A stretch of DNA of 37,240 nucleotides from positions 1 to 37,240 of the forward strand of contig JACPRN010000173.1 of NCBI GenBank assembly GCA_016189945.1, written 5' to 3'. Numbering within the stretch: the stretch's first letter is position 1; every line of letters starts with the position of its first letter. Both the position numbers and the translations under genes were made by a program. The notes under the pieces are model-generated. The model did not search any database. It was not told the DNA's origin and was given only the letters and a program-made list of their open reading frames with translations. Source of the DNA: Betaproteobacteria bacterium (GTDB lineage Bacteria > Pseudomonadota > Gammaproteobacteria > Burkholderiales > SG8-39). Shown here piece by piece: positions 1 through 7,324 of the stretch.

Positions 1-98
1 GCGGGGGCGGGAATCCAGAGTAGTTCAGCGATGAGCACTGGATCCCCGCTTTCGCGGGGATGACGGAGGCACGTCATGCGGTTATGTAATCCTCAATA
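1..98. repeat. Dispersed palindromic repeat, copy A (left end cut by window)
   Basis: This is a short non-coding element with GC-rich hairpins, such as CCCCGC-tttc-GCGGGG near 44-59. Its right end, read in reverse, begins TTGAGGATTACATAACCGC. The same module recurs at 12289-12450 and, in opposite orientation, at 20686-20824. The right end lies two bases before the start codon of the acyl carrier protein gene, so the element supplies that gene's entire visible upstream region. I see no coding capacity. Confidence 0.75.
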
Positions 99-99
99 A

Positions 100-345
100 A
101 TGGACGAAAACGAAATCCGCGCCCTTGTCCTGCAGGCCCTGGACGAAGTGGCGCCGGGCGTCGACAAATCGGGCCTGCGGCCCGAGCAGCCCCTGCGTGC
201 CCAGATAGACCTCGATTCCATGGATTGGCTCAACTGCCTGGCCGAACTGGGCGGCCGACTGAAAATCGAGATCCCGGAGGCCGACTACGGCAGGCTCGGC
301 ACCCTGGAGGCGCTCGTTTCCTATCTGAAGGAAAGACTTTCATGA
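100..345 (+). CDS. Acyl carrier protein
   Basis: This 81-residue acidic protein has the size and four-helix pattern of a free-standing acyl carrier protein. The motif DLDSMDWLN (about residues 38-46) holds the serine that would take the 4'-phosphopantetheine arm. It would carry acyl groups as thioesters in the cytoplasm. The stop codon overlaps the start of the next gene in ATGA, so it is probably translationally coupled to the acetyltransferase. No Shine-Dalgarno sequence is visible before the ATG, because a dispersed repeat ends two bases upstream. No fatty acid synthesis genes are nearby, so it is more likely a specialised carrier than the housekeeping AcpP. The acyl group and partner enzyme cannot be read from the sequence. 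Confidence 0.85.
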   Translation: MDENEIRALVLQALDEVAPGVDKSGLRPEQPLRAQIDLDSMDWLNCLAELGGRLKIEIPEADYGRLGTLEALVSYLKERLS

Positions 346-917
346 ACGCGTCCGAGCCGCCGCGATTGCCGCCGGCGGGAAACGCGGACAAGCCGGTCTA
401 TCCCGCGGCGCTCGCGCGAAACCGCCGCCTGTTCGACGGGACGCCGGTTGCCATCCGGCCGATTCGGCCGGAAGATTCGGGCATGGAGCAGGAATTCGTG
501 CGCCATCTTTCGGAGGACTCGCGCTATTTCCGCTTTCTCGGCAGCATGCGCGAGCTGCCGCCGAAGAAACTCAAGTACTTCACCGAAATCGATTACGACC
601 TGCACATGGCCTTTGTCGCGGTGGTGCTGCGCGAGGGCAAGGAAGTGGAGATCGGCGTTGCGCGCTATGTCGGCGGCGCGCAGCGCGACAAGTGCGAGTT
701 CGCCGTGGCCGTGGACGACGACTGGCAGGGGACCGGCGTCGCGGGGCTGCTGATGGCCTCGCTCATGGATGCGGCGCGCGAGCGCGGATTCCGCACCATG
801 GAGGGCCTCGTGCTGCGGAGCAACCTCAAGATGCTGAAATTCGCGAAGCAGCTCGGGTTCAAGCTCCGCCCGAGCGAGGACGACGCCGGAACCGTGGTCG
901 TGGCGCGGCCGCTATAA
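342..917 (+). CDS. GNAT N-acetyltransferase, Pat-like
   Basis: This 191-residue protein has a GNAT fold that transfers an acetyl or acyl group from CoA, or from a carrier, to an amine. The acyl-CoA pyrophosphate loop is WQGTGVAGLLM (about residues 128-138) within the typical motif A/B stretch, which ends in LKMLKFAKQLGF. The segment RPIRPEDSG followed by SEDSRYFRF and TEIDYDLHMAFVAVV resembles the acetyltransferase domain of Pat/YfiQ protein-lysine acetyltransferases. Here it stands alone, without the CoA-ligase-like or cAMP-binding domains. The start chosen is the ATG that overlaps the acyl carrier protein stop by four bases; an upstream in-frame start would run through the carrier gene in another frame. 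Pairing with a carrier suggests that the acyl donor may be carrier-bound, which is inference. Confidence 0.85.
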   Translation: MNASEPPRLPPAGNADKPVYPAALARNRRLFDGTPVAIRPIRPEDSGMEQEFVRHLSEDSRYFRFLGSMRELPPKKLKYFTEIDYDLHMAFVAVVLREGKEVEIGVARYVGGAQRDKCEFAVAVDDDWQGTGVAGLLMASLMDAARERGFRTMEGLVLRSNLKMLKFAKQLGFKLRPSEDDAGTVVVARPL

Positions 918-1085
918 GGCGTTTCGCGCCGGAAGGGGGGAGGGCAGCCGTATCGAGCGCTCGCCGCAGAGCACGCAAGTGCCGCGAATGGCGGCGGTTT
1001 CGCGCGCGACGCCGTCTCGAATCGCCTGTGCCATGTCGCCCAGCTCGTCTGCGAGCGCGCCCACCAGATCGTCAAGCTCTCGCAT
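912..1085 (-). CDS. Small protein with one CxxC motif, 57 aa
   Basis: The ATG directly follows the TGA of the phosphoribosyltransferase gene with no gap, and the reading frame stays open for 57 codons to a TAG that overlaps the convergent acetyltransferase gene by six bases. The product begins MRELDDLVGALADELG and contains TCVLCGE, a single CxxC that could bind metal or act in redox. The abutting start suggests translational coupling, but there is no clear ribosome binding site. I do not recognise a family. It may be a real small partner of the phosphoribosyltransferase or a chance reading frame. Confidence 0.45.
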   Translation of the reverse strand: MRELDDLVGALADELGDMAQAIRDGVARETAAIRGTCVLCGERSIRLPSPLPARNAL

Positions 1086-1730
1086 TCACGCGCTGCGCGC
1101 GAGCTGAAAATCGCGCAGCAGCCGCACCACCTCGTCGTCTTCGATCTGGCGGAAGTCATCGTAGAATTGGCCCACCGCCGCGAAATACCTGGGCGCAAGC
1201 AGGCATTCGACGTGGGCGCAGAGCGGCCGGAACCGCTCGAGCGCCTCCGGCGGCGCAACGGGAACCGCGACGATGCTTTCGCGCGGCTTCAGGGCATTGA
1301 GAACGTGCAACGCGGCGAGCATGGTCGAACCGGTGGCGATGCCGTCGTCGGTGACGATGACCGAGCGTCCGGCCACGGGCGAGGGCGGTTTTACTGCGCG
1401 GAAAAGCCTGCGGCGACGCTCGATCTCGGCCATCTGGTTCTCCCGCTCCATGCGGACATAGTCGTCGGTCGTCCCCGGAATTTCCCGCGCGAACGAATTG
1501 AGATACACCTCGCCATCCTCTCCGATCGCCCCGATCGCGAGTTCCGGCTGATGCGGCGCCCGCAGCTTGCGCGAGAGAACGACATCGAGCTCGGCGCCGA
1601 GTTCCCGGGCGAGCACGGCGGCGGTCACGACGCCGCCCCGAGGAATTCCAAGAACCAGCGGGTCTGTCAGCGCGCGGGACTTCAGCCGCTGCGCGAGTTG
1701 CAGTGCCGCGTCTTCACGATCCCGGAACAT
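1086..1730 (-). CDS. Phosphoribosyltransferase family protein (COG1926 type)
   Basis: This 214-residue protein is a type I phosphoribosyltransferase. The PRPP-binding signature is VIVTDDGIATGST (about residues 124-136), preceded by the LGIPRGGVVTAAVLA loop near residue 27. The IGAIGEDGEVYLN segment is typical of the COG1926 predicted phosphoribosyltransferases, whose substrate is not established. It starts at an ATG three bases after the PRPP synthetase stop, with GAGGTGATCC as ribosome binding site inside the end of that gene, so the two are almost certainly co-translated. A PRPP-making enzyme directly before a PRPP-using enzyme suggests local supply of the substrate. The acceptor base or nucleoside cannot be deduced. 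The operon is predicted to be under an FNR-type promoter. Confidence 0.9.
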   Translation of the reverse strand: MFRDREDAALQLAQRLKSRALTDPLVLGIPRGGVVTAAVLARELGAELDVVLSRKLRAPHQPELAIGAIGEDGEVYLNSFAREIPGTTDDYVRMERENQMAEIERRRRLFRAVKPPSPVAGRSVIVTDDGIATGSTMLAALHVLNALKPRESIVAVPVAPPEALERFRPLCAHVECLLAPRYFAAVGQFYDDFRQIEDDEVVRLLRDFQLARSA

Positions 1731-1733
1731 GGA

Positions 1734-2651
1734 TCACCTCGGCTCGAGAAGTCCCAGACCCGCTATCCGCGCGAGAGCCTGCGCGAACAGCGGCGCGACC
1801 GGTACTATCTGTACGCGCGGGTCGGGCGCGGTCGGAACGCTGTCGGTCGCCACGACCTTGCCCACCGCCGAAGAGCAAATGCGCTCCACTGCTCCGGGCG
1901 CCATGACGGCATGAACAAAGACTGCGTGGACCTCCCTGGCGCCCGCGGCGAGCAATGCCTGCGCCGCCGCTGCGATCGTGCCGCCCGTGCTTGCCATGTC
2001 ATCGACGATTACGCAGGCTCGATCCCGCACCTCGCCCAAGACATGCAGCGTGGCCGCAACGTCGATCGCCGGACGGGTCTTCGCGACCACCGCCAGCGGC
2101 ACAGCCAGGGCCGCCGCATAGCGTTGCGCGCGTTTGACTCCACCGGCATCCGGAGACACGAGCGAAAGGTCGGACAATCTCCAGGCGCGAATCGTCGGCA
2201 GCATCAGTTCATCAGCCCGCAAATGGATGAGCGGCATTTCGAATGCGCTCTCCAGAGCCGGTGAATGCAGGTCGAGCGTCACGATCCGCTCGACCCCGGC
2301 ACAGCGCAGGACGCGTGCGGCAAGCTGCGCCGAGCGCGGTTCGCCGGGGTGGTTGCGAACGTCCTGGCGCGCGTAACCGAAATACGGGACCAATGCGCCG
2401 ACGCGCGCGGCGCCTGCGGCGCGGGCCGCGTCTGCCAGCAGGGCGAGCGTCATCAGGTGCCGGCTGGTCGGCGCCGAAGTGGGCTGCACGATGTAGACCT
2501 CGCGATCGCGCACGTCGGCTTCGATCCGGATCCGCGATTCGCCGTCGGCGAATGCCGAGATCTGAGCCGGCGCCAGCGTCGTGCCCGCGAGCTTTGCGAT
2601 GTCGTGCGCGAGCGCAGGGTGCGCGTCGCCGGCGATCAGTACGGGGACCAT
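1734..2651 (-). CDS. prs: Ribose-phosphate pyrophosphokinase (PRPP synthetase)
   Basis: At 305 residues this matches the family length. It makes PRPP from ribose 5-phosphate and ATP in the cytoplasm. Visible landmarks are FADGESRIRI, the ATP-binding PYFGYARQD, the metal-binding TLDLHSPALESAF, SPDAGGVKRA, and the ribose-phosphate loop VIVDDMASTGGTI. That loop reads DMASTGGT rather than the classical DMIDTAGT of housekeeping bacterial Prs, a form more like the short archaeal-type enzymes, so this is probably a specialised paralogue. It lies between a 37-codon ORF (two bases upstream) and a phosphoribosyltransferase (three bases downstream). The transcript is predicted to start at an FNR-type promoter near 2831. 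Confidence 0.9.
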   Translation of the reverse strand: MVPVLIAGDAHPALAHDIAKLAGTTLAPAQISAFADGESRIRIEADVRDREVYIVQPTSAPTSRHLMTLALLADAARAAGAARVGALVPYFGYARQDVRNHPGEPRSAQLAARVLRCAGVERIVTLDLHSPALESAFEMPLIHLRADELMLPTIRAWRLSDLSLVSPDAGGVKRAQRYAAALAVPLAVVAKTRPAIDVAATLHVLGEVRDRACVIVDDMASTGGTIAAAAQALLAAGAREVHAVFVHAVMAPGAVERICSSAVGKVVATDSVPTAPDPRVQIVPVAPLFAQALARIAGLGLLEPR

Positions 2652-2653
2652 CC

Positions 2654-2767
2654 TTAGGAGACCTTGCTCTCGCCGCCTGCGATGCGAATGTCACCGCGCA
2701 ATTGCCGCCCGTCGGCAGTTATGCTGACTTCGGAGGGGTGGGGCCGCACGACCGTGAGGGGAGCCAT
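2654..2767 (-). CDS. Small ORF leading the PRPP synthetase operon, 37 aa
   Basis: A 37-codon frame starts at an ATG preceded by a good ribosome binding site (AGGAG seven bases upstream) and ends TAA two bases before the prs ATG. The product, which begins MAPLTVVRPHPSEVS, is basic and hydrophilic and has no recognisable domain. Its position between the predicted transcription start (about 2831) and prs makes it the first gene of the operon. It could be a small functional protein, or a leader peptide whose translation couples to prs. No cysteine, signal peptide or membrane segment is present. Confidence 0.55.
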   Translation of the reverse strand: MAPLTVVRPHPSEVSITADGRQLRGDIRIAGGESKVS

Positions 2768-2837
2768 CGGATGCTCCTGCGAAGCGTCGAACCGGGCCGA
2801 GCTTCAGCCCTCGCAGGGGAAGGCCGAAGCTCGACAA

Positions 2838-2878
2838 AATATAGCCGTTTGCGGCCAATGCGTGTTGACTTGAGTCAA
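2838..2878 (-). promoter_or_regulatory. FNR/Anr-type class II promoter before the prs operon
   Basis: TTGACTTGAGTCAA at 2865-2878 is a two-arm palindrome fitting TTGAY-N4-RTCAA. On the minus strand a -10 hexamer TATATT lies at 2843-2838, and no -35 is needed. With a start near 2831 the box centre (2871.5) is at about -41, the class II activation position. The spacing from box centre to the end of the hexamer is identical in three other sites in this window. Regulator identity (FNR, Anr, Dnr or a relative) is inference. Confidence 0.75.
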
Positions 2879-2892
2879 GACGCGTCCGCCCG

Positions 2893-4233
2893 TCACAAGC
2901 GCCCCGCGCGAGCGCGAAGCTGCTCCAGAAGCGAGCAGACCATGTTCGCGAGCGATGGGGCGGAACGATCCCTTGCCTCGACTTCAACGCGCGCTGCCGG
3001 AAGAGCAATCTGAAGTATCTGCGCCAGGTCGGCGCCGGTACCGAGCAACACGGCCTCGCACGGCACCCTGGCGATCGTCCGGCGCAAGTCCTCGCGCTGC
3101 TCGCGGCTGTAACCGAGGGCGGGCAAAACCGGGCCGAGGTGCGGATACTGCTCGTACGCCGCGGCGATCGACCCGAGCGCATGCGCTCTCGGGTCGACGA
3201 GCGACGCCCCCAGGAGCCTCGCCGCGCGCGCCCCGCCTGCTTCGGCCATGCGGCCGTGGGTTACCGACGGACCGTCCTCGATCACCAGCACCTTGCGGCC
3301 GCGGACGAGCTGGGGGCGGTCAACTCGTTCCTCCAGCGCCATCATCGCGACCTGAGCTTGCGGGTTGAGCTTGCGTGCGGCGCGCAGCGTGGCATCGACG
3401 TTCGCGGCCCCGGCGGCGTTCACTTTGCTGATGACCAGGACATCGGCCGCGCGCACATTGGCTTCCCCCGGAAAATAGCCCTCCTCCTCCCCGGGCCGCA
3501 GCGGGTCCAGGACGGTGACGGTCACATCCGGTTTGAAGAACGCCATGTCGTTGTTGCCGCCGTCCCACAGGATCACGTCCCCTTCGGCGCTCGCGCGTTC
3601 CAGGACCGCCGAGTAATCGACGCCAGCATAGACGGCGGCGCCGTTGTCGACATGCGGCTGGTACTCCTCCATTTCCTCGATGCTCAAGTCCGCGCCGACG
3701 ATGTCGGCGCTCGTCCGATAACGCTCCACGCCGCGATCGAGCGGGCCGTAGGGCATCGGATGGCGCACCACAACGGGCTTCGCGCCCGCCGCCCTCAGGG
3801 CGCTGAACAAATAGCGGCTGATGGTGCTCTTGCCCGCGCCGGTGCGCGCCGCAACGACCGCAACCACTGGCAAACCCGCTCGAAGCATGGTATCGCCCGG
3901 TCCGAGCAGCGCGAACGAGGCACCGTTGGCAAAGGCAATCGACGCGAGGTGCATGACGTGACTGTGGGTGACGTCGCTGTAGCAGAAGACCACGTCGTCG
4001 GCCTGGTGCTCGCGGATCAGCCGCGCAAGTTCCGTTTCGGCGAAGATGGGTATGCCTTGCGGATAGAGAGCACCGCAGAGCGATGCGGGATAAGTCCGGT
4101 TCGCGATGTTGGGTATCTGCGCGGCGGTAAACGCGACCACGCGATACTGCGCTGCGCCGCGAAAGAACACGTTGAAGTTGTGGAAATCACGTCCCGCCGC
4201 CCCCAGGATAATGACTTTGCGCACGGCGGCCAT
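2893..4233 (-). CDS. COG2403-type P-loop GTPase, cyclic 2,3-diphosphoglycerate synthetase-like
   Basis: This 446-residue protein starts KVIILGAAGRDFHNFN, an N-terminal Rossmann-like segment, and has a P-loop AARTGAGKSTISRYL at about residues 147-161. Further landmarks are VRHPMPYG, ILWDGGNNDMAFF and LVISKVN, the last resembling a GTPase NKxD-type base-recognition segment. This matches the COG2403 predicted GTPases, which databases often label cyclic 2,3-diphosphoglycerate synthetase after the methanogen enzyme; the bacterial substrate is not established. It follows the decarboxylase gene by nine bases in the same operon, under a predicted FNR-type promoter. The PRPP synthetase operon follows downstream but has its own promoter. 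I am confident of the family and not of the reaction. Confidence 0.8.
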   Translation of the reverse strand: MAAVRKVIILGAAGRDFHNFNVFFRGAAQYRVVAFTAAQIPNIANRTYPASLCGALYPQGIPIFAETELARLIREHQADDVVFCYSDVTHSHVMHLASIAFANGASFALLGPGDTMLRAGLPVVAVVAARTGAGKSTISRYLFSALRAAGAKPVVVRHPMPYGPLDRGVERYRTSADIVGADLSIEEMEEYQPHVDNGAAVYAGVDYSAVLERASAEGDVILWDGGNNDMAFFKPDVTVTVLDPLRPGEEEGYFPGEANVRAADVLVISKVNAAGAANVDATLRAARKLNPQAQVAMMALEERVDRPQLVRGRKVLVIEDGPSVTHGRMAEAGGARAARLLGASLVDPRAHALGSIAAAYEQYPHLGPVLPALGYSREQREDLRRTIARVPCEAVLLGTGADLAQILQIALPAARVEVEARDRSAPSLANMVCSLLEQLRARAGRL

Positions 4234-4242
4234 CGATCGCGC

Positions 4243-5394
4243 CTACGCGGGAGCGTGCCGTATCACCACCGTGTCGGGTCCGGGAAAGCCGTTGAACTGC
4301 GTCGCATAGCCGAGAGTGTAGGCGCCGGCATTGGGAAAACAGAGGTAATCGCCCTCGCCGAGGTCCAGCGGCAGCATTTTGTCCCGCTCGATGACGTCCA
4401 GGGAATCGCAAGTCGGTCCGGCCACGGTACAGGGTATTTCGGCGCCTTCGCGCTCGGTGCGCATGGCGTATTGCAGGCCCGCAATCGATTCCATCAGGCC
4501 ATGATAGACGCCGCTGTCAAGATACACCCAGCGCGTGCCGTGGCGCACCGCCGTGCCGATCACGCGGCTCACCAGCCAGGCGCAGTCGCTCACCAGGAAG
4601 CGGCCCGGTTCGGCCATGAGGCGGACTTGCGGCGGCAGATCGGCGACCGCGGCTTCGACAGTCACGCCGATCTTCTCGATGGAGGGGATCGGTTTCAGAT
4701 GGCGCACCGGGAATCCGCCGCCGATGTTGAGCAGCCGCGGATCCAGGCCCTGTTCGCGCATCAGGCCGAAAACCAGTTTGGCGTTTTCGATCCCGATGCG
4801 CCAGTTCTCGAGGTCGCGGCACTGCGAGCCGACGTGGAAGGCAACGCCTGCGACGTCGGCCCTCAGCCTGCGGGCCTCGCGAATGATGTCGGATGCCTCG
4901 GTCAGCGCCGCGCCGAACTTGCCGCTGAGCGGCCAGTCGCTGCCGATGTTCTGTGTCTCGATGCGCAGCACCAGCCGCGCGTCTTTCATGACGCCGGCGA
5001 TCTTGTGCAGTTCGTCGACGCTGTCGACGATGAACCAGCGCACACCGGCGCGCGCGGCGTATTCGATGTAGTCACGCGGCTTGATCGGGTTGTTGTAATG
5101 AATGGCCTGCGCGTGCACGCCGGCCCCGAGGACGGCGTCGAGTTCGGCGATCGAGGCGACCTCGAAGCCGATGTGCTCCTCGGCCATCAGATTCAGCACC
5201 GCAGGCTGCGAATTCGCCTTGACGGCGTAATACACCTGGACTCTCGGCATTGCCGCGCGAAAGCGCCGCAGCTTGTTGCGTATCAGCTCCGGATCGAGCA
5301 ACAGGAAGGGCGTTCTGCGCGCCCTGTCCTTGAGCGCTTGCCGCACCAGCGCGAAATCCAGCGCGACCTCCGGATAACCGTCGTCGGCCTGCAA
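4243..5394 (-). CDS. Group IV PLP-dependent ornithine/lysine decarboxylase-like enzyme
   Basis: This protein of about 383 residues has the alanine-racemase-type fold III of eukaryotic-like ornithine and diaminopimelate decarboxylases. YYAVKANSQP (about residues 54-63) holds the PLP lysine, followed by FHVGSQ, the phosphate-binding NIGGGFPV, and AEPGRFLV. CDSLD supplies the second-subunit active-site cysteine and aspartate. It would decarboxylate ornithine or lysine to putrescine or cadaverine. The start is uncertain: the first available codon is TTG at 5394, without a strong ribosome binding site, and there is no ATG before the conserved TPFLLLD segment. The predicted FNR-type transcription start lies about 160 bases upstream. 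It is the first gene of an operon with the COG2403 GTPase. Confidence 0.85.
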   Translation of the reverse strand: MQADDGYPEVALDFALVRQALKDRARRTPFLLLDPELIRNKLRRFRAAMPRVQVYYAVKANSQPAVLNLMAEEHIGFEVASIAELDAVLGAGVHAQAIHYNNPIKPRDYIEYAARAGVRWFIVDSVDELHKIAGVMKDARLVLRIETQNIGSDWPLSGKFGAALTEASDIIREARRLRADVAGVAFHVGSQCRDLENWRIGIENAKLVFGLMREQGLDPRLLNIGGGFPVRHLKPIPSIEKIGVTVEAAVADLPPQVRLMAEPGRFLVSDCAWLVSRVIGTAVRHGTRWVYLDSGVYHGLMESIAGLQYAMRTEREGAEIPCTVAGPTCDSLDVIERDKMLPLDLGEGDYLCFPNAGAYTLGYATQFNGFPGPDTVVIRHAPA

Positions 5395-5827
5395 CAGGGT
5401 CTCGGAGCGGACTTCTGGAGGATTCTTGAATATCCCGGTCGGACCGATTTTCCGTCCTCCCCGATAGCGTCCGCCGGATGCCGAAACCGCCTAGAGCGCC
5501 GGCATCGCCCGGCGCGCATCGGAAGCAGCAGCTCGATGACGAAGTCTGAGAATCGAGGAAACATCCTAGGCGCCGTTGAGGGTTTCATTTTGATTTGCAT
5601 CAAGAGCAAACGAGTCGTTGCCGCGCGCCGCGCGCGTCGCACGCTGAGCGCCGTGTTCGCTACCTAGTTCGTGGTATCGCCGAATATCCGGTTCTGCGGA
5701 TTGCGCCGCTGGTGCAACTAACTACACTTGCGTGCAGGGTCGAAGCGGTCAGGGAGTTTGTCTGCGATCTGCGATCGCATCCGAGCGCAAGAATTCGGCG
5801 CTGGCGCAACCGAGGAATTCTGCAACG
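5395..5827. other. Divergent intergenic region, 433 bp
   Basis: This stretch separates the minus-strand decarboxylase operon from the plus-strand GlgC-like gene. It holds the FNR-type promoter at 5563-5603 and a long (about 160 base) untranslated leader for the decarboxylase. A weak plus-strand promoter candidate is TTGCGC (5701-5706) with TACACT (5723-5728) for the GlgC-like gene. I see no convincing coding sequence. Confidence 0.6.
5563..5603 (-). promoter_or_regulatory. FNR/Anr-type class II promoter before the decarboxylase operon
   Basis: TTGATTTGCATCAA at 5590-5603 is a perfect match to the FNR/Anr consensus TTGAT-N4-ATCAA. A minus-strand -10 hexamer TAGGAT lies at 5568-5563. The box centre (5596.5) is 33.5 bases from the end of the hexamer, as at the other three boxes, which puts it near -41 relative to a start at about 5556. 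No matching hexamer exists at that distance on the plus strand, so it should act on the decarboxylase operon. Confidence 0.8.
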
Positions 5828-6832
5828 ATGAAGATTCTTGCGATGGTCCTGGCCGGCGGCGAGGGCAGCCGCCTCTATCCGCTGACCGCCATGCACGCCA
5901 AGCCCGCCCTGCCGTTCGTGAACGGTTACCGGATCATCGATTTCGTGCTCAGCAATCTCGCCAATTCTGGGATTTCCTCGGTGTACGTTCTGGCGCAATA
6001 CAAGCCGTGCTCGTTGATCGATCATCTCGGCGCGGTCTGGGCGCCCCGCTTCAACCGCATCGGGGGCTTTCTGACGGTCATATGTCCGAAGACGGCTGAG
6101 GGCGAGATGCCTTTCAAAGGCACTGCCGATGCCGTCCATCGAAATCTGCATCTGGTCGAGCGCCATGGGCCGGAAGTCGTGGCCGTCTTCGCCGCGGACC
6201 ACGTGTATCGCATGGACGTCTGCCAGATGGCGGAGTTTCACCTCCAGCGCAACGCCGACGTCAGCGTGGCGGCGGTGCCTGTTCCGATCGAGAAAGCGTC
6301 CGCATTCGGCGTCATGGTGACCGAAGGCGACACGAGCGTGCGTAAATTCCAGGAAAAGCCGGCGCGTCCTTTCCCCATGCCGTCCGATCCGACCCGCGCC
6401 TATGCGTCGATGGGCAACTACCTGTTCATGCCCCGCGTCCTGGAGCCGCTGCTGGAGGAGGCGAAGCGCGCCGGCGGCAGCGATTTCGGGCGCCACATCC
6501 TGCCCCATTTGCCCGGCAGGTATCGCACGTTCGCTTATGATTTTTCCAACAACGCGCTTCCCGGCATCGCTCCCCACGAAGAGCGCGGCTACTGGCGCGA
6601 TGTCGGCACGCTCGAGGCGCTGGTCGCCGCGCAGAAGGATACCGAGGGGCCCGAGCCGCGTTTCGATCTGCACAATCGCGCCTGGCCGATAATGGGCAGC
6701 GAAGACCAGGCCGCCCCCGCCAGGGGCAGCGGCCTGCGCAGGAGAACATCGGAGGAGGCGCAGGACCGTCATCCGGTGCCCGTGTTCGGCACCGAACGCC
6801 CGCTTGGGCGCGAGTGGCGCGCGGAAGCCTGA
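5828..6832 (+). CDS. Short ADP-glucose pyrophosphorylase-like nucleotidyltransferase
   Basis: This 334-residue protein carries the sugar-nucleotide pyrophosphorylase domain of GlgC, which makes ADP-glucose from glucose 1-phosphate and ATP for glycogen. Landmarks are the nucleotide loop VLAGGEGSRLYPLT (residues 7-20), AKPALPF, GTADAVHRN, ADHVYRMD, FQEKP, SMGNYLF, DFGRHILP and YWRDVGT. It ends at about residue 290 of the usual fold with a charged tail, whereas GlgC is normally about 420 residues with a C-terminal left-handed beta-helix for allosteric control and assembly. No beta-helix appears in the other frames either. The start is the ATG after GAGGAA. No other glycogen genes are present. 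It may be unregulated, or a paralogue with a different product. Confidence 0.8.
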   Translation: MKILAMVLAGGEGSRLYPLTAMHAKPALPFVNGYRIIDFVLSNLANSGISSVYVLAQYKPCSLIDHLGAVWAPRFNRIGGFLTVICPKTAEGEMPFKGTADAVHRNLHLVERHGPEVVAVFAADHVYRMDVCQMAEFHLQRNADVSVAAVPVPIEKASAFGVMVTEGDTSVRKFQEKPARPFPMPSDPTRAYASMGNYLFMPRVLEPLLEEAKRAGGSDFGRHILPHLPGRYRTFAYDFSNNALPGIAPHEERGYWRDVGTLEALVAAQKDTEGPEPRFDLHNRAWPIMGSEDQAAPARGSGLRRRTSEEAQDRHPVPVFGTERPLGREWRAEA

Positions 6833-6872
6833 AGGCGGGCACTGAATACAATACAACACAAGGGAGCCAATC

Positions 6873-7148
6873 ATGCGACAAACGCAAAAGGGAACCGCGG
6901 CACGAACGCCGCGAGCGCAGGTCTTTGCGCAGCGAACGAAATCGCCGGACACGGGGAAAAGGACCGGCGGAACCCGCCCGCGCGCCCCGGCAAGGCATGT
7001 TTCCGCCGCCTCTCTGGAGGAGCGGTTCCCGATGAGCGCCGCAGCGGCATTCGTCAGCGCCGAGCAGTTCGACTATTACGCAGGGAACGACGAAGACGAT
7101 TGGCTGGATGCCGAGGCGGAGATCGCGCGACTGCTCGGCAAAGCCTGA
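6873..7148 (+). CDS. Small protein with an acidic DUF2934-like tail
   Basis: This 91-residue protein starts at an ATG with AAGGGAG upstream, 40 bases after the GlgC-like gene, so it may share its transcript. The first 50 residues are very basic (many Arg, Lys, Thr, Pro), then the tail reads FDYYAGNDEDDWLDAEAEI, resembling the DWLxAExEI end of DUF2934 proteins. A second start at 7032, with GGAGGAG upstream, would give only the tail half. The last 64 bp are duplicated at 8585-8648, on the far side of the ATPase gene. A GC hairpin (7151-7168) follows the stop codon without a T-run. Function unknown. Confidence 0.6.
   Translation: MRQTQKGTAARTPRAQVFAQRTKSPDTGKRTGGTRPRAPARHVSAASLEERFPMSAAAAFVSAEQFDYYAGNDEDDWLDAEAEIARLLGKA
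7083..7146. repeat. 64-bp direct repeat, left copy (in the end of the small gene)
   Basis: This segment of the small gene matches 8585-8648 in the same orientation, with only three differences in 64 bases. The pair flanks the ATPase gene. This copy encodes GNDEDDWLDAEAEIARLLGK in frame. Confidence 0.85.
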
Positions 7149-7324
7149 TCGCCTCGGACTGCCGAGGCTGAAAACGTTGACCGGCGGCCCCGCCGGGGTC
7201 GAGAGGGAAAGAGTCGCGTACCGCTCAACGCGACGAGCCTTTCTCCGCTCCGGATACTCGGGCTGCCGGTTACAGCATGGAGGGTACGCGTCCAGCCGTC
7301 CGCAATCTGCGGGGCACTCGGTTT

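Noticed and set aside
3139-5667. 842-codon open frame on the plus strand
   Set aside because: It lies antisense to the GTPase and decarboxylase genes, whose protein motifs are clear. The translation has no domain and is rich in Arg, His and Ala, as expected for a high-GC shadow frame.
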